A DNA stretch of 64,000 bases from Acidobacteriota bacterium (GTDB lineage Bacteria; Acidobacteriota; Aminicenantia; Aminicenantales; Saccharicenantaceae). Location of the stretch: positions 111,409 to 175,408 of the forward strand of contig JBDKSB010000003.1 of the NCBI GenBank assembly GCA_039683095.1. The letters run 5' to 3'. The translations under genes were made by a program, and so were the position numbers. The notes beneath the pieces are model-generated. The model was not told the origin of the DNA. It searched no databases and saw nothing but the letters and a program-made list of their open reading frames with translations. Numbering within the stretch: the first letter of the stretch is position 1; each line of letters opens with the position of its first letter. Shown piece after piece: positions 45,712-53,487 of this stretch.

Positions 45712-46371
45712 TCAGCGGCGCGGGCCGAAGATGGCCGCGCCGATGCGGACCAGGTTGGCGCCTTCCTCGACGGCCACGCGCCAGGAATGGGACATGCCCA
45801 TGGACAGGAAGCGCATCTCGGCGCCGGGGACTGCGGCCCGCCGGAGGGCCTCGAAGACCCGCCGCGTTTCCCGGAAATAAGGTCTCGACTCCTCGGGATC
45901 TCCCTCGAACGGCCCCATGGTCATGAGGCCGAGGACACGGAGGCGGGGGAGAGCGGCCAGGGAGCGGGCGAGGGCCTCGGCGGCCTCGGGCATGACCCCG
46001 GCCTTCTGGGGCTCGCGGCCGCTGTTGACCTCGATCAGGACCTCCATGATCTTGCCGGCGGCCGCGGCGCGCTTGTCGAGCTCGAGGCCGAGGGCGACGG
46101 AATCCACCGTCTCGACCAGGTCGAAGATCTCCACGGCCTTCCTGGCCTTGTTTGTCTGGAGATGGCCGATGAGGTGCCAGCGAGCCCGGGGACCGACGGC
46201 CGGGATGACGGCGGCCGCCTCCTGGACGTAGTTCTCGCCGATGATCGTGATCCCGGCGTCGATGGCCTCCAGGATCTCGGCCGCCGTGCGGGTCTTGGCC
46301 GCGGCGACCAGCTCGACGCCGGGCGGCAGCTCGGCCAGGACGGCCTTGACATTCGACGTGATCGCGCTCAT
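45712..46371 (-). CDS. yggS: PLP homeostasis protein, YggS/PROSC family
   Basis: 219 residues. Alanine-racemase-like barrel with the PLP-binding Lys in LVAAAKTRTAAEI, ENYVQEAA, WHLIGHLQTNKARKAVE and SMGMSHSWRVAVEEGANLVRIGAAIFG. Family members hold and distribute pyridoxal phosphate. The -10 of its promoter ends six bases before the ATG, so the message may be leaderless. Confidence 0.95.
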   Translation of the reverse strand: MSAITSNVKAVLAELPPGVELVAAAKTRTAAEILEAIDAGITIIGENYVQEAAAVIPAVGPRARWHLIGHLQTNKARKAVEIFDLVETVDSVALGLELDKRAAAAGKIMEVLIEVNSGREPQKAGVMPEAAEALARSLAALPRLRVLGLMTMGPFEGDPEESRPYFRETRRVFEALRRAAVPGAEMRFLSMGMSHSWRVAVEEGANLVRIGAAIFGPRR

Positions 46372-46377
46372 GCCTAG

Positions 46378-46405
46378 ATTCTAGCAGAGGCTCTGCGGGG
46401 GTCAA
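46378..46405 (-). promoter_or_regulatory. Promoter of yggS
   Basis: Leftward TTGACC (46400-46405), 16-base spacer ending TGC, TAGAAT (46378-46383). Extended -10 form; ATG six bases downstream. Confidence 0.65.
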
Positions 46406-46438
46406 GAAGGGGTCTGGCGGGGGATCGCGGCTATCTGC

Positions 46439-46444
46439 TATAAT
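46439..46444 (+). promoter_or_regulatory. Extended -10 element of the dGTPase gene
   Basis: TGC-TATAAT with no -35 at normal distance. The dGTPase start codon lies about 25 bases downstream with GGGGAG in between. Confidence 0.55.
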
Positions 46445-46468
46445 CGCGGCGTTCCGGGGAGCATGTCC

Positions 46469-47500
46469 ATGACCATCCGCGAAGAATTGGAGAAGACCGA
46501 GTTCAAGATCCTGTCGCCCAAGGCCTGCTTCAGCGCCCGGTCGAAGGGCCGGGCCCGGCCCGAGGCCCAGCACGTCCTGCGGACGGACTTCCAGCGCGAC
46601 CGCGACCGGATCATCCACTCGAAATCGTTCCGCCGCCTCAAGCACAAGACCCAGGTCTTCCTCTCGCCTTTCGGGGACCACTACCGGACGCGGCTGACCC
46701 ACTGCCTCGAGGTGTCGCAGATCGCCCGGACGATCGCCAAGGCCCTGCGCCTCAACGAGGACCTGACCGAGGCCATCGCCCTGGGCCATGACCTGGGCCA
46801 TACGCCCTTCGGCCACGCCGGCGAGCAGACCCTGCGCCAGCTCCTGCCTGGCGGCTTCCGCCACGCCGACCAGAGCCTGCGCGTGGTCGAGAAGCTCGAG
46901 TACGAGGGCAAGGGGCTCAACCTGACCGCCGAGGTCCGCGACGGCATCCAGAAGCACTCCAAGGGCCGCGGCGTGATCTTCGACGAGGACGTCGAGGACA
47001 TGCCCTCGACGCTGGAAGGCCAGATCGTCCGCGTCTCGGACATCATCGCCTACGTCAACCACGACATCGACGACGCCCTGCGGGCCGGGATCATCAGGGA
47101 GGAGGACATCCCTGCCGGGCTGGTCAAAACGCTGGGCAAGTGGCACGCGACGCGCATCGACCGCATGGTCATGGACGTCGTCGAGGCCAGCCTGGCCGCG
47201 GGCTTGGAGCGGATCGCCATGAGCGACCGGATCATGAAGGCCGTGGTCGAGCTCCGCGAGTTCCTCTACCAGAACGTCTACTTCAATTCCGCGGCCCGCG
47301 ACGAGCTGCGCAAGACCGAGAAGATCGTGACCGAGCTCTTCGGCCGCCTGATGGAGAATCCCGGCGAATACGTCCGCCCCTATCCGGCCGCCGACCCGCT
47401 CGTCGTCCGGGTCGGCGACTTCATCGCCGGCATGACCGACAGCTACGCCATGGCCCTCTATGAGCGGATCTTCCTGCCCAAGGCCTGGCCGATCCTGTAG
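46469..47500 (+). CDS. dgt: Deoxyguanosinetriphosphate triphosphohydrolase-like protein
   Basis: 343 residues. HD-domain dNTPase: first metal His in [13 protein letters not shown], the central [18 protein letters not shown], and a later Asp in [16 protein letters not shown]. These enzymes release tripolyphosphate from dNTPs and are often activated by another dNTP. The second ATG at 46469 has GGGGAG seven bases upstream; the ATG at 46463 is too close to that site. Length matches the short bacterial dGTPase class. Confidence 0.93.
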   Translation: MTIREELEKTEFKILSPKACFSARSKGRARPEAQHVLRTDFQRDRDRIIHSKSFRRLKHKTQVFLSPFGDHYRTRLTHCLEVSQIARTIAKALRLNEDLTEAIALGHDLGHTPFGHAGEQTLRQLLPGGFRHADQSLRVVEKLEYEGKGLNLTAEVRDGIQKHSKGRGVIFDEDVEDMPSTLEGQIVRVSDIIAYVNHDIDDALRAGIIREEDIPAGLVKTLGKWHATRIDRMVMDVVEASLAAGLERIAMSDRIMKAVVELREFLYQNVYFNSAARDELRKTEKIVTELFGRLMENPGEYVRPYPAADPLVVRVGDFIAGMTDSYAMALYERIFLPKAWPIL

Positions 47501-47556
47501 GGCCGACAGCCCCTTGCGGCCGCGCCGCCGGGCGCGGCCCCGGCCTCTTTCCGGCT

Positions 47557-47584
47557 TTGTCTGATCGGGGTTTCGTGCTATCAT
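47557..47584 (+). promoter_or_regulatory. Promoter of the transketolase gene
   Basis: TTGTCT (47557-47562), 16-base spacer ending TGC, TATCAT (47579-47584). Leader of about 40 bases with GAGAGGAG before the ATG. Confidence 0.6.
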
Positions 47585-47629
47585 CAGCCCTTCGGGGACG
47601 CCCCCCAGATCAGAGAGGAGATCCATCCC

Positions 47630-49459
47630 ATGGCCAGAATCGACGACCTCCAGAAGATAGCCGCCCGCCTTCGCATCCACAGCCTGCGCATGACCACCGC
47701 GGCCGGCTCGGGCCACCCCTCGACCTGCCTGTCCGCGGCCGACCTGGCCGCCGCCCTCTTCTTCTCCGAGATGCGCTGGAACGTCCATAGCCCGACCGAC
47801 CCGGCCAACGACGAGTTCGTCCTGTCCAAGGGCCACGCCGCGCCGCTCCTCTGGGCCGCCTATGCCGAAGCTGGCCTCATCCCGGAGGACAGCCTGCTCG
47901 ATCTGCGCAAGATCAACAGCAACCTCGAGGGCCACCCGACGCCGCGGATGCCCTGGGTCAAGGCGGCCACCGGCTCGCTCGGCCAGGGGCTGTCCGTCGG
48001 TGCCGGCATGGCCCTGGCCCAGCGGCTCGACAAGTCGCCCGCCCGCACGTTCGTGCTGCTCGGCGACGGCGAGTGCGCCGAGGGCCAGGTCTGGGAAGCG
48101 GCCGCGGCCGCGGCCAACTGGAAGCTCCGCAACCTCGTGGCCATCGTCGATGTCAACCGCCTCGGCCAGTCCGACCCGACCATGCACCAGCATGACTTGG
48201 CCGCCCTGGCCCGCAAGTTCCGGGCCTTCGGCTGGAACGCGATCGTCTTCGACGGCCACCGGATGGCCCGCGTCCTGGCCGCCTTCGAGAAGGCCCGCCG
48301 GGCGGCCAAGCCGACCGTCCTTCTGGCCCGGACGATCAAGGGCAAGGGCGTGAGCTTCATCGAGGACAGGAACGGCTGGCACGGCAAGCCGCTCAAAGCC
48401 GACGATCTCGCCCGGGCCCTGGCCGAGATCGGCCCGATGCCCGAGATCGACTCCCAGCGCCTCGTCCGCAAGCCGAAACCCGTCCGCAAGAGGATGACGT
48501 TCGTCGCCCAGGGCCTGCCCCGGACCTCGTACACGGACAAGGCGGCCACCCGGCTGGCCTACGGCAATGCCCTGCTCGCCCTGGGCCGCATCGATCCCTC
48601 GGTCGTGGCGATCGACGGCGACGTCAAGAACTCGACCTACGCCGATAAGTTCTTCGAGGCCTTCCCGAACCGGTCCTTCCAGGGCTACATCGCCGAGCAG
48701 AACATGATCGGCGCGGGCATGGGCCTGGCGGCCAAGGGCTACATCCCGTTCATGGCCACGTTCGCCGCCTTCCTGACCCGGGCCCACGACCAGGTCCGCA
48801 TGGCCGCCTACTCGTTCTCCAACATCAAGGTCTGCGGCTCCCACGTCGGGGTCAGCATCGGCGAGGACGGGCCTTCGCAGATGGGGCTCGAGGACCTGGC
48901 CATGTTCCGGCCCATCCCGGGCTGCGTCGTCCTTTATCCGAGCGACGCGGTCTCGGCGGAGGCCTGCGTCGAGGCCGTGGCGGCCCACCAGGGCCTGTGC
49001 TATATCCGGACCTCGCGGCCGGCCACGCCCATCCTCTACCCGGCCGGCGAGACATTTCCGATCGGCGGCTCCAAGGTCCTGCGCAAGTCCGGGGGCGACG
49101 CCGTCACGGTCATCGCCGCAGGGATCACCGTCCACGAGGCCGTCAAGGCCTGCGAGACGCTCAAGAAGGAAGACATCGGCCTGCGCCTGATCGACGCCTA
49201 TTCCGTCGCCCCGCTGGACAGGGAGACGATCGCCCGCGAGGTGGCGGAGACCGGCGGCCGGGCGATCGTCGTCGAGGACCATTACCCCGCCGGCGGGCTG
49301 GGCGAGGCCGTGGCTGCGGCCCTGGCAGGCCGGGCGACCCTGGTCCACCTTTGCGTCCGCGAGCTGCCGCGCTCGGGCAAGCCGGACGAGCTCCTGGAAC
49401 GGTTCGGCATCAGCGCCTCGCATATCGTCCGCGCCGCCAAGGAGCTCATCGGCCGTTGA
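47630..49459 (+). CDS. tkt: Transketolase
   Basis: 609 residues, both halves in one chain. TPP/Mg site GDGECAEGQVWEA at 145-157 with GHPSTCLS near 28 and LSKGHAAPLLW; the pyrimidine domain has the catalytic Glu in YIAEQNMIGAGMGLA, and EDGPSQMGLEDLAMFR. It moves two-carbon units in the non-oxidative pentose phosphate pathway. Somewhat shorter than proteobacterial enzymes (about 660), as in many anaerobes. The nuclease gene overlaps its stop (TTGA). Confidence 0.95.
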   Translation: MARIDDLQKIAARLRIHSLRMTTAAGSGHPSTCLSAADLAAALFFSEMRWNVHSPTDPANDEFVLSKGHAAPLLWAAYAEAGLIPEDSLLDLRKINSNLEGHPTPRMPWVKAATGSLGQGLSVGAGMALAQRLDKSPARTFVLLGDGECAEGQVWEAAAAAANWKLRNLVAIVDVNRLGQSDPTMHQHDLAALARKFRAFGWNAIVFDGHRMARVLAAFEKARRAAKPTVLLARTIKGKGVSFIEDRNGWHGKPLKADDLARALAEIGPMPEIDSQRLVRKPKPVRKRMTFVAQGLPRTSYTDKAATRLAYGNALLALGRIDPSVVAIDGDVKNSTYADKFFEAFPNRSFQGYIAEQNMIGAGMGLAAKGYIPFMATFAAFLTRAHDQVRMAAYSFSNIKVCGSHVGVSIGEDGPSQMGLEDLAMFRPIPGCVVLYPSDAVSAEACVEAVAAHQGLCYIRTSRPATPILYPAGETFPIGGSKVLRKSGGDAVTVIAAGITVHEAVKACETLKKEDIGLRLIDAYSVAPLDRETIAREVAETGGRAIVVEDHYPAGGLGEAVAAALAGRATLVHLCVRELPRSGKPDELLERFGISASHIVRAAKELIGR

Positions 49460-50262
49460 GCATCCGCCGCCCCGTCCCGCCCGTCCTGGCCGCGGCGGCC
49501 ATCGCCGCCGCGCTGTTCCTGGCTTTGCCCCGGGCGGCCGCCCCGGTCGACGGCCGGGAGACGCTCCGGGGCACGGTCACGACGGTCTATGACGGGGACA
49601 CGATCAGGGTCCGGCTGGCCGGGAGCGCCGACGAGAAGGTCCGCCTGATCGGGATCGATTCGCCCGAGCTCGACGACGGGCGCGAGGCCGTCCGGATGAT
49701 GGCCTTCCTGGCCAAGCGTTTCGCCTTCTCCCGGCTCTATCAGGCCGAGGTCGAGCTCCTGCCCGGTCCCGAGGCGAGGGACGCCTATGGCCGCCTGCTG
49801 GCCTTCGTCCGCCTGGCCGGCGGGGAGATGTTCAACGTGACGCTGGTCCGGGAGGGCTATGCCTTCGCCTTCCTCAAGTTCCCCTTCGACGAGTCCCTGC
49901 GGAAGGAGCTGAAGGCGGCCGAGGCCCAGGCCCGCCGGGACGGCCGCGGCCTGTGGCGGAAGGAGCCCTATCCCGTGGTCGGGGCGGGGGAGGCCGGCCG
50001 GCGCGAAGGCGAGATCCTGACCGTCCGTTTCCTCTGCCTGCGCTCGGTCAAGCGGGGCAGCTTTCGCCTGCTCGAGGCCGACGGCGCGGACTTCGACGCG
50101 GCCATCCCGGCCGACGTCTTCCGGTCGCTTCCCGGCCCGCTCGACTTCGAGGGCCGGACCGTCGAGGCGACCGGCCTGGTCGAAACCTACAAAGGACGGC
50201 CGCAGATCGTGATCGGCGTGCCCGTCCAGCTCAAGCGCCTCGGCGCGAAGGAGACCCGATGA
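49456..50262 (+). CDS. Exported staphylococcal-nuclease-like protein with extra C-terminal domain
   Basis: 268 residues from a TTG start (49456) with AAGGAG ten bases upstream. Signal-like N-terminus, then the SNase domain (about 38-165) with VYDGDTIRVRL, the catalytic Arg and acids in VRLIGIDSPELDDG, and second Arg in DAYGRLLAF. The C-terminal 90 residues look like another small beta domain (ILTVRFLCLRS ... GRTVEATGLVE ... RPQIVIG), resembling an OB fold. Placed between transketolase and an oxidase gene with overlaps on both sides, so cotranscribed despite unrelated roles. Confidence 0.87.
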   Translation: MSIRRPVPPVLAAAAIAAALFLALPRAAAPVDGRETLRGTVTTVYDGDTIRVRLAGSADEKVRLIGIDSPELDDGREAVRMMAFLAKRFAFSRLYQAEVELLPGPEARDAYGRLLAFVRLAGGEMFNVTLVREGYAFAFLKFPFDESLRKELKAAEAQARRDGRGLWRKEPYPVVGAGEAGRREGEILTVRFLCLRSVKRGSFRLLEADGADFDAAIPADVFRSLPGPLDFEGRTVEATGLVETYKGRPQIVIGVPVQLKRLGAKETR

Positions 50263-51677
50263 GCTCGATGATCACCCCGGCCGTCCGGGCCGAGATCGAG
50301 GCCGCCGTCGGGGCGGCCAACGCCTTTTCGGACCCGGACAAGGCCTGCGATTACGGGCACGACGAGTTCTCGCTGAAGGAGATCGCCCACGAGCCGGACG
50401 TCGTCGTCCGGCCGAGGACGACCGCCGAGGTCGCGGCCGTCGTCCGGATCGCCAACGCCCACGGCATCCCCGTGACGCCGCGGGGAGGCGCGACCGGCCT
50501 CTGCGGCGGCTGCGTCCCCGTCCGGGGCGGCATCGTCCTGTCGCTCGAGCGGATGGCCCGCGTCCTCGAGGTCGACGCCGACAACCAGATGGCCGTCACC
50601 GAGGCCGGCGTCCGCCTGTCCGACTTCAGCAAGGCGGTCGAGGAGGCCGGGCTCTATTTCCCGCCGCACCCCGGCGACGAGAGCGCCATGATGGGCGGCC
50701 TGGCCGCCACCAACGCCGGCGGCAGCCGGGCGGTCAAGTACGGCACGATCCGCACCTACGTCCGAGGCCTCGAGCTGGTCACCCCGGCGGGCGACATCAT
50801 CGAGCTCGGCGGCAAGCTCGAGAAATCGAGCACCGGCTACAACCTCATGCACCTGGTCATCGGCTCGGAAGGGACGCTCGGCGTCATCACCAGGCTCACA
50901 CTGCACCTGATGGCCAGGCCGGGGATCATGCGCTCGCTGGTCGTGCCCTTCGAGGCCCTCGAGCCGGCCCTGGAGACCGTGCCGCTGATCATGAAGCGCG
51001 GCATCGTTCCGCTGGCCGTCGAGTTCCTGGAGATCGAGCCGATCATCATCACCGAGGAACACCTGCGCAAGAAATGGCCGACCAGGCTCGGCAAGACGCA
51101 CCTCCTGGTCATCCTCGACGCCTCGACCGGCGAGGAGATGGACCGCCTGTCCCAGGCCGTGGCCGAGGTCTGCTGTGAGAAGGGAGCCATCGACGTCTTC
51201 ATCGCCGACACCCCCAGCAAGCAGGACGAGGTCCTGGCCATCCGCTCCATGATCTACGACGCCATCAAGGCCGGCACGGTCGAGATCCTCGATATCGCCG
51301 TGCCCCGGGCCGAGGTGGCCGGCCACGTCCGCAAGGTCCGGGAGGTCGCGGCCAAGTACGACATCTGGCTGCCGACCTTCGGCCACGCCGCGGACGGCAA
51401 CGTCCACACCCATATCATGAAGGCCCGCTACGAGAACGGGGCCATGGCGCCCGTGCCGGAGAGCGAGTGGCGGCCCAAGACCGATCCGGTCCGCCAGGAG
51501 CTCTTCCGCGACTGCAAGGCCCGCGGCGGGGTCATCTCGGGCGAACACGGCATCGGCCTGGTCAAGAAGCCGTACCTGTCCATGGTCCTCGACGAGCGCC
51601 AGATCGCCCTCATGCGCGGCATCAAGAGGGCCTTCGACCCGAACGGGATCATGAACCCGGGAAAGATCTTCGACTAG
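50259..51677 (+). CDS. FAD-linked oxidase of the GlcD/D-lactate dehydrogenase type
   Basis: 472 residues. PCMH FAD-binding domain: VVRPRTTAEVAAVVRIAN, TPRGGATGLCGGCVP, PHPGDESAMMGGLAATNAGG, IGSEGTLGVITRLTL; C-terminal oxidase domain with FGHAADGNVHTHIM and SGEHGIGLVKK. It should oxidise a 2-hydroxy acid such as glycolate or D-lactate. No GlcE or GlcF subunit gene is adjacent, so the electron acceptor is unclear. Start overlaps the nuclease stop (ATGA). Confidence 0.92.
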   Translation: MSSMITPAVRAEIEAAVGAANAFSDPDKACDYGHDEFSLKEIAHEPDVVVRPRTTAEVAAVVRIANAHGIPVTPRGGATGLCGGCVPVRGGIVLSLERMARVLEVDADNQMAVTEAGVRLSDFSKAVEEAGLYFPPHPGDESAMMGGLAATNAGGSRAVKYGTIRTYVRGLELVTPAGDIIELGGKLEKSSTGYNLMHLVIGSEGTLGVITRLTLHLMARPGIMRSLVVPFEALEPALETVPLIMKRGIVPLAVEFLEIEPIIITEEHLRKKWPTRLGKTHLLVILDASTGEEMDRLSQAVAEVCCEKGAIDVFIADTPSKQDEVLAIRSMIYDAIKAGTVEILDIAVPRAEVAGHVRKVREVAAKYDIWLPTFGHAADGNVHTHIMKARYENGAMAPVPESEWRPKTDPVRQELFRDCKARGGVISGEHGIGLVKKPYLSMVLDERQIALMRGIKRAFDPNGIMNPGKIFD

Positions 51678-51794
51678 TCTTTCCCGCCACGGGCATGGCG
51701 TCTCCCGGCCGGCCGGAGGGATTTGCGAAGAGGGGAGAATCGTGCTATGAATAGGGCAGAGGGGCGATGAAATCCTGATGTAGGGGGTATGCTT

Positions 51795-52178
51795 ATGGTC
51801 GAACGCATCACCGAGATCTACGTCATCCTGGAGAACAAACCGTCCCAGCTGGGGGACCTCTGCAGTTTCCTGGCCGAGAACGAGATCAACATCGACGCCA
51901 TCGGCGTCTTCCACGACACGGCCAAGCTGGTCGTCCAGCAGCTCAACAAGGCCGTCAAGCTCCTGACCAAGCTCAACTACACGACCGAGCTGCGCGACGT
52001 GCTCAAGGTCGATCTCGAGAACAGGCCGGGCTCGCTGGCCGAGATCACGACCAAGCTCGGCGACGAGGGCGTCAACATCGAGTATTGCTACGGCACGCTG
52101 TCCCACAAGGGCAACGGCGTCTCGGTCATCATGGACGTCTCGAACATCGAGAAGGCCAGCCAGATCCTAGGGGCCTGA
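51795..52178 (+). CDS. Tandem ACT-domain protein
   Basis: 127 residues made of two ACT domains (about 4-66 and 70-127): ILENKPSQLGDLCSFLAENEIN and VDLENRPGSLAEITTKLGDEGVNIE are split repeats of the same fold, the amino-acid-binding regulatory module. GGGGG lies seven bases before the ATG at 51795; the ATG at 51789 is too close to it. Stand-alone double ACT proteins are presumed amino acid sensors; partner unknown. Confidence 0.85.
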   Translation: MVERITEIYVILENKPSQLGDLCSFLAENEINIDAIGVFHDTAKLVVQQLNKAVKLLTKLNYTTELRDVLKVDLENRPGSLAEITTKLGDEGVNIEYCYGTLSHKGNGVSVIMDVSNIEKASQILGA

Positions 52179-52245
52179 TGCCGCCCGGCGGGCTCCCACC
52201 CGGCCGCCCTTTGCGCCGCCGGCCGCAATCGGATAGACTGACCGC

Positions 52246-53463
52246 ATGGCGGACACGTATGACCTGGCCGTCGTCGGCGCCGGCGCGGCCGGCCTGACCG
52301 CGGCCATCAGCGCCAGGCGCCGCGGGGCTTCCGCGGCGGTCCTGGAACGGCTGCCGTCCCCGGGCAGGAAGATCCTGGCCAGCGGCGGCGGCCGCTGCAA
52401 TCTCCTCAACGACAGCCTCGCGGGGTCCTCGTTCACCTCTACGGACCCGGCCCTCGTCGCCTCGGTCCTGGAGCGGTTCGGCCGGCGGGAGATCCGGGAC
52501 TTCTTCACCGGGCTCGGCCTGCGCCTCCAGGCCGACGAGAAGGGCCGCGTCTATCCGGCGACGAACCAGGCCGCCTCCGTGCTCAAGGTCCTCGAGCTCG
52601 AGGTCCGGCGGCTGGGCGCCCCGGTCGAGACCGGGTTCGCCGTCGGCCGGATCGAGCCCCGGGCCGCGGACTTCCGCCTCCGGGCCGCGGACGGCCGGGT
52701 TGTCGAGAGCCGGGCGGTCATACTGGCTGGGGGAGGGAAGTGCTATCCGGCCCTCGGCTCCGACGGCTCGTGCCACGGGCTGGCCGCCTCGTTCGGCCAT
52801 CGCATCGTGGCGCCGGTCCCGAGCGCCGTGCCCCTGCTCGTCAAGGACCGCCTCTGCCATCTCCTCCAGGGCCAGCGCCTGCAGGTCCGCGTCGAAGGCC
52901 GGATCGCCGGCCGGGCCGCCGGGACGGCCGAAGGCGAGCTGCTCTTCACCCAGTACGGCCTCTCGGGCACGGCCGCCCTCGACATCAGCGAGGGCCTGTC
53001 GATCGCCCTGAACCGGGAGGGCCGGCGGGACGTCTCGGTCGTCGTCGATCTGCTGCCGGACCTGTCCGCCAGGGACCTCGAGGCCGAGCTGGCCCGGCGA
53101 TGCGCGGCCGGATGGGAGACGCGGAACATCCTCTCCGGGCTCCTGCCGGAGAAGTTCGGCCCGCTCGTGCCGCAGCTGGCCGGCGCGGCCCGGGAAGAGG
53201 GCGGCGCGCCGGGAGCGGCCGGACGCCTGGCCGCGGCCCTGAAGAAGATGGAATTCCCGGTCCAGGGGACGCGCGGCTGGAACGAGGCCGAGTTCACCGC
53301 TGGCGGCGTGGATGCCCGCGAGGTGAAGCCCGGCACCCTCGAATCGAAGCTCCGGCGCGGCCTTTATCTCGCCGGCGAGGTCCTTGACGTTCAGGGCGGC
53401 CGCGGCGGGTTCAATCTGGCCTGGGCCTGGGCCTCCGGCTTCGTCGCCGGCCTGACGGAGTAG
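52246..53463 (+). CDS. HI0933/BaiN-family flavoprotein
   Basis: 405 residues. FAD-binding start YDLAVVGAGAAGLTAAISA followed by the family signature PGRKILASGGGRCNLLND, then VILAGGGKCYPALGSDGSCHGLA, FTQYGLSGTAALDIS, the GGVDAREVKPGTLESK block and a C-terminal YLAGEVLDVQGGRGGFNLAWAWASG. These are NAD(P)/FAD-dependent reductases or dehydrogenases of mostly unknown substrate. Monocistronic by position. Confidence 0.93.
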   Translation: MADTYDLAVVGAGAAGLTAAISARRRGASAAVLERLPSPGRKILASGGGRCNLLNDSLAGSSFTSTDPALVASVLERFGRREIRDFFTGLGLRLQADEKGRVYPATNQAASVLKVLELEVRRLGAPVETGFAVGRIEPRAADFRLRAADGRVVESRAVILAGGGKCYPALGSDGSCHGLAASFGHRIVAPVPSAVPLLVKDRLCHLLQGQRLQVRVEGRIAGRAAGTAEGELLFTQYGLSGTAALDISEGLSIALNREGRRDVSVVVDLLPDLSARDLEAELARRCAAGWETRNILSGLLPEKFGPLVPQLAGAAREEGGAPGAAGRLAAALKKMEFPVQGTRGWNEAEFTAGGVDAREVKPGTLESKLRRGLYLAGEVLDVQGGRGGFNLAWAWASGFVAGLTE

Positions 53464-53487
53464 CCGGCCGATCGCCTCCCCGGCGGA

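Noticed and set aside
45704..49423. 1239-codon leftward frame opposite dGTPase and transketolase
   Set aside because: Both + strand genes are unmistakable enzymes; the antisense frame shows no domain and has low-complexity composition.
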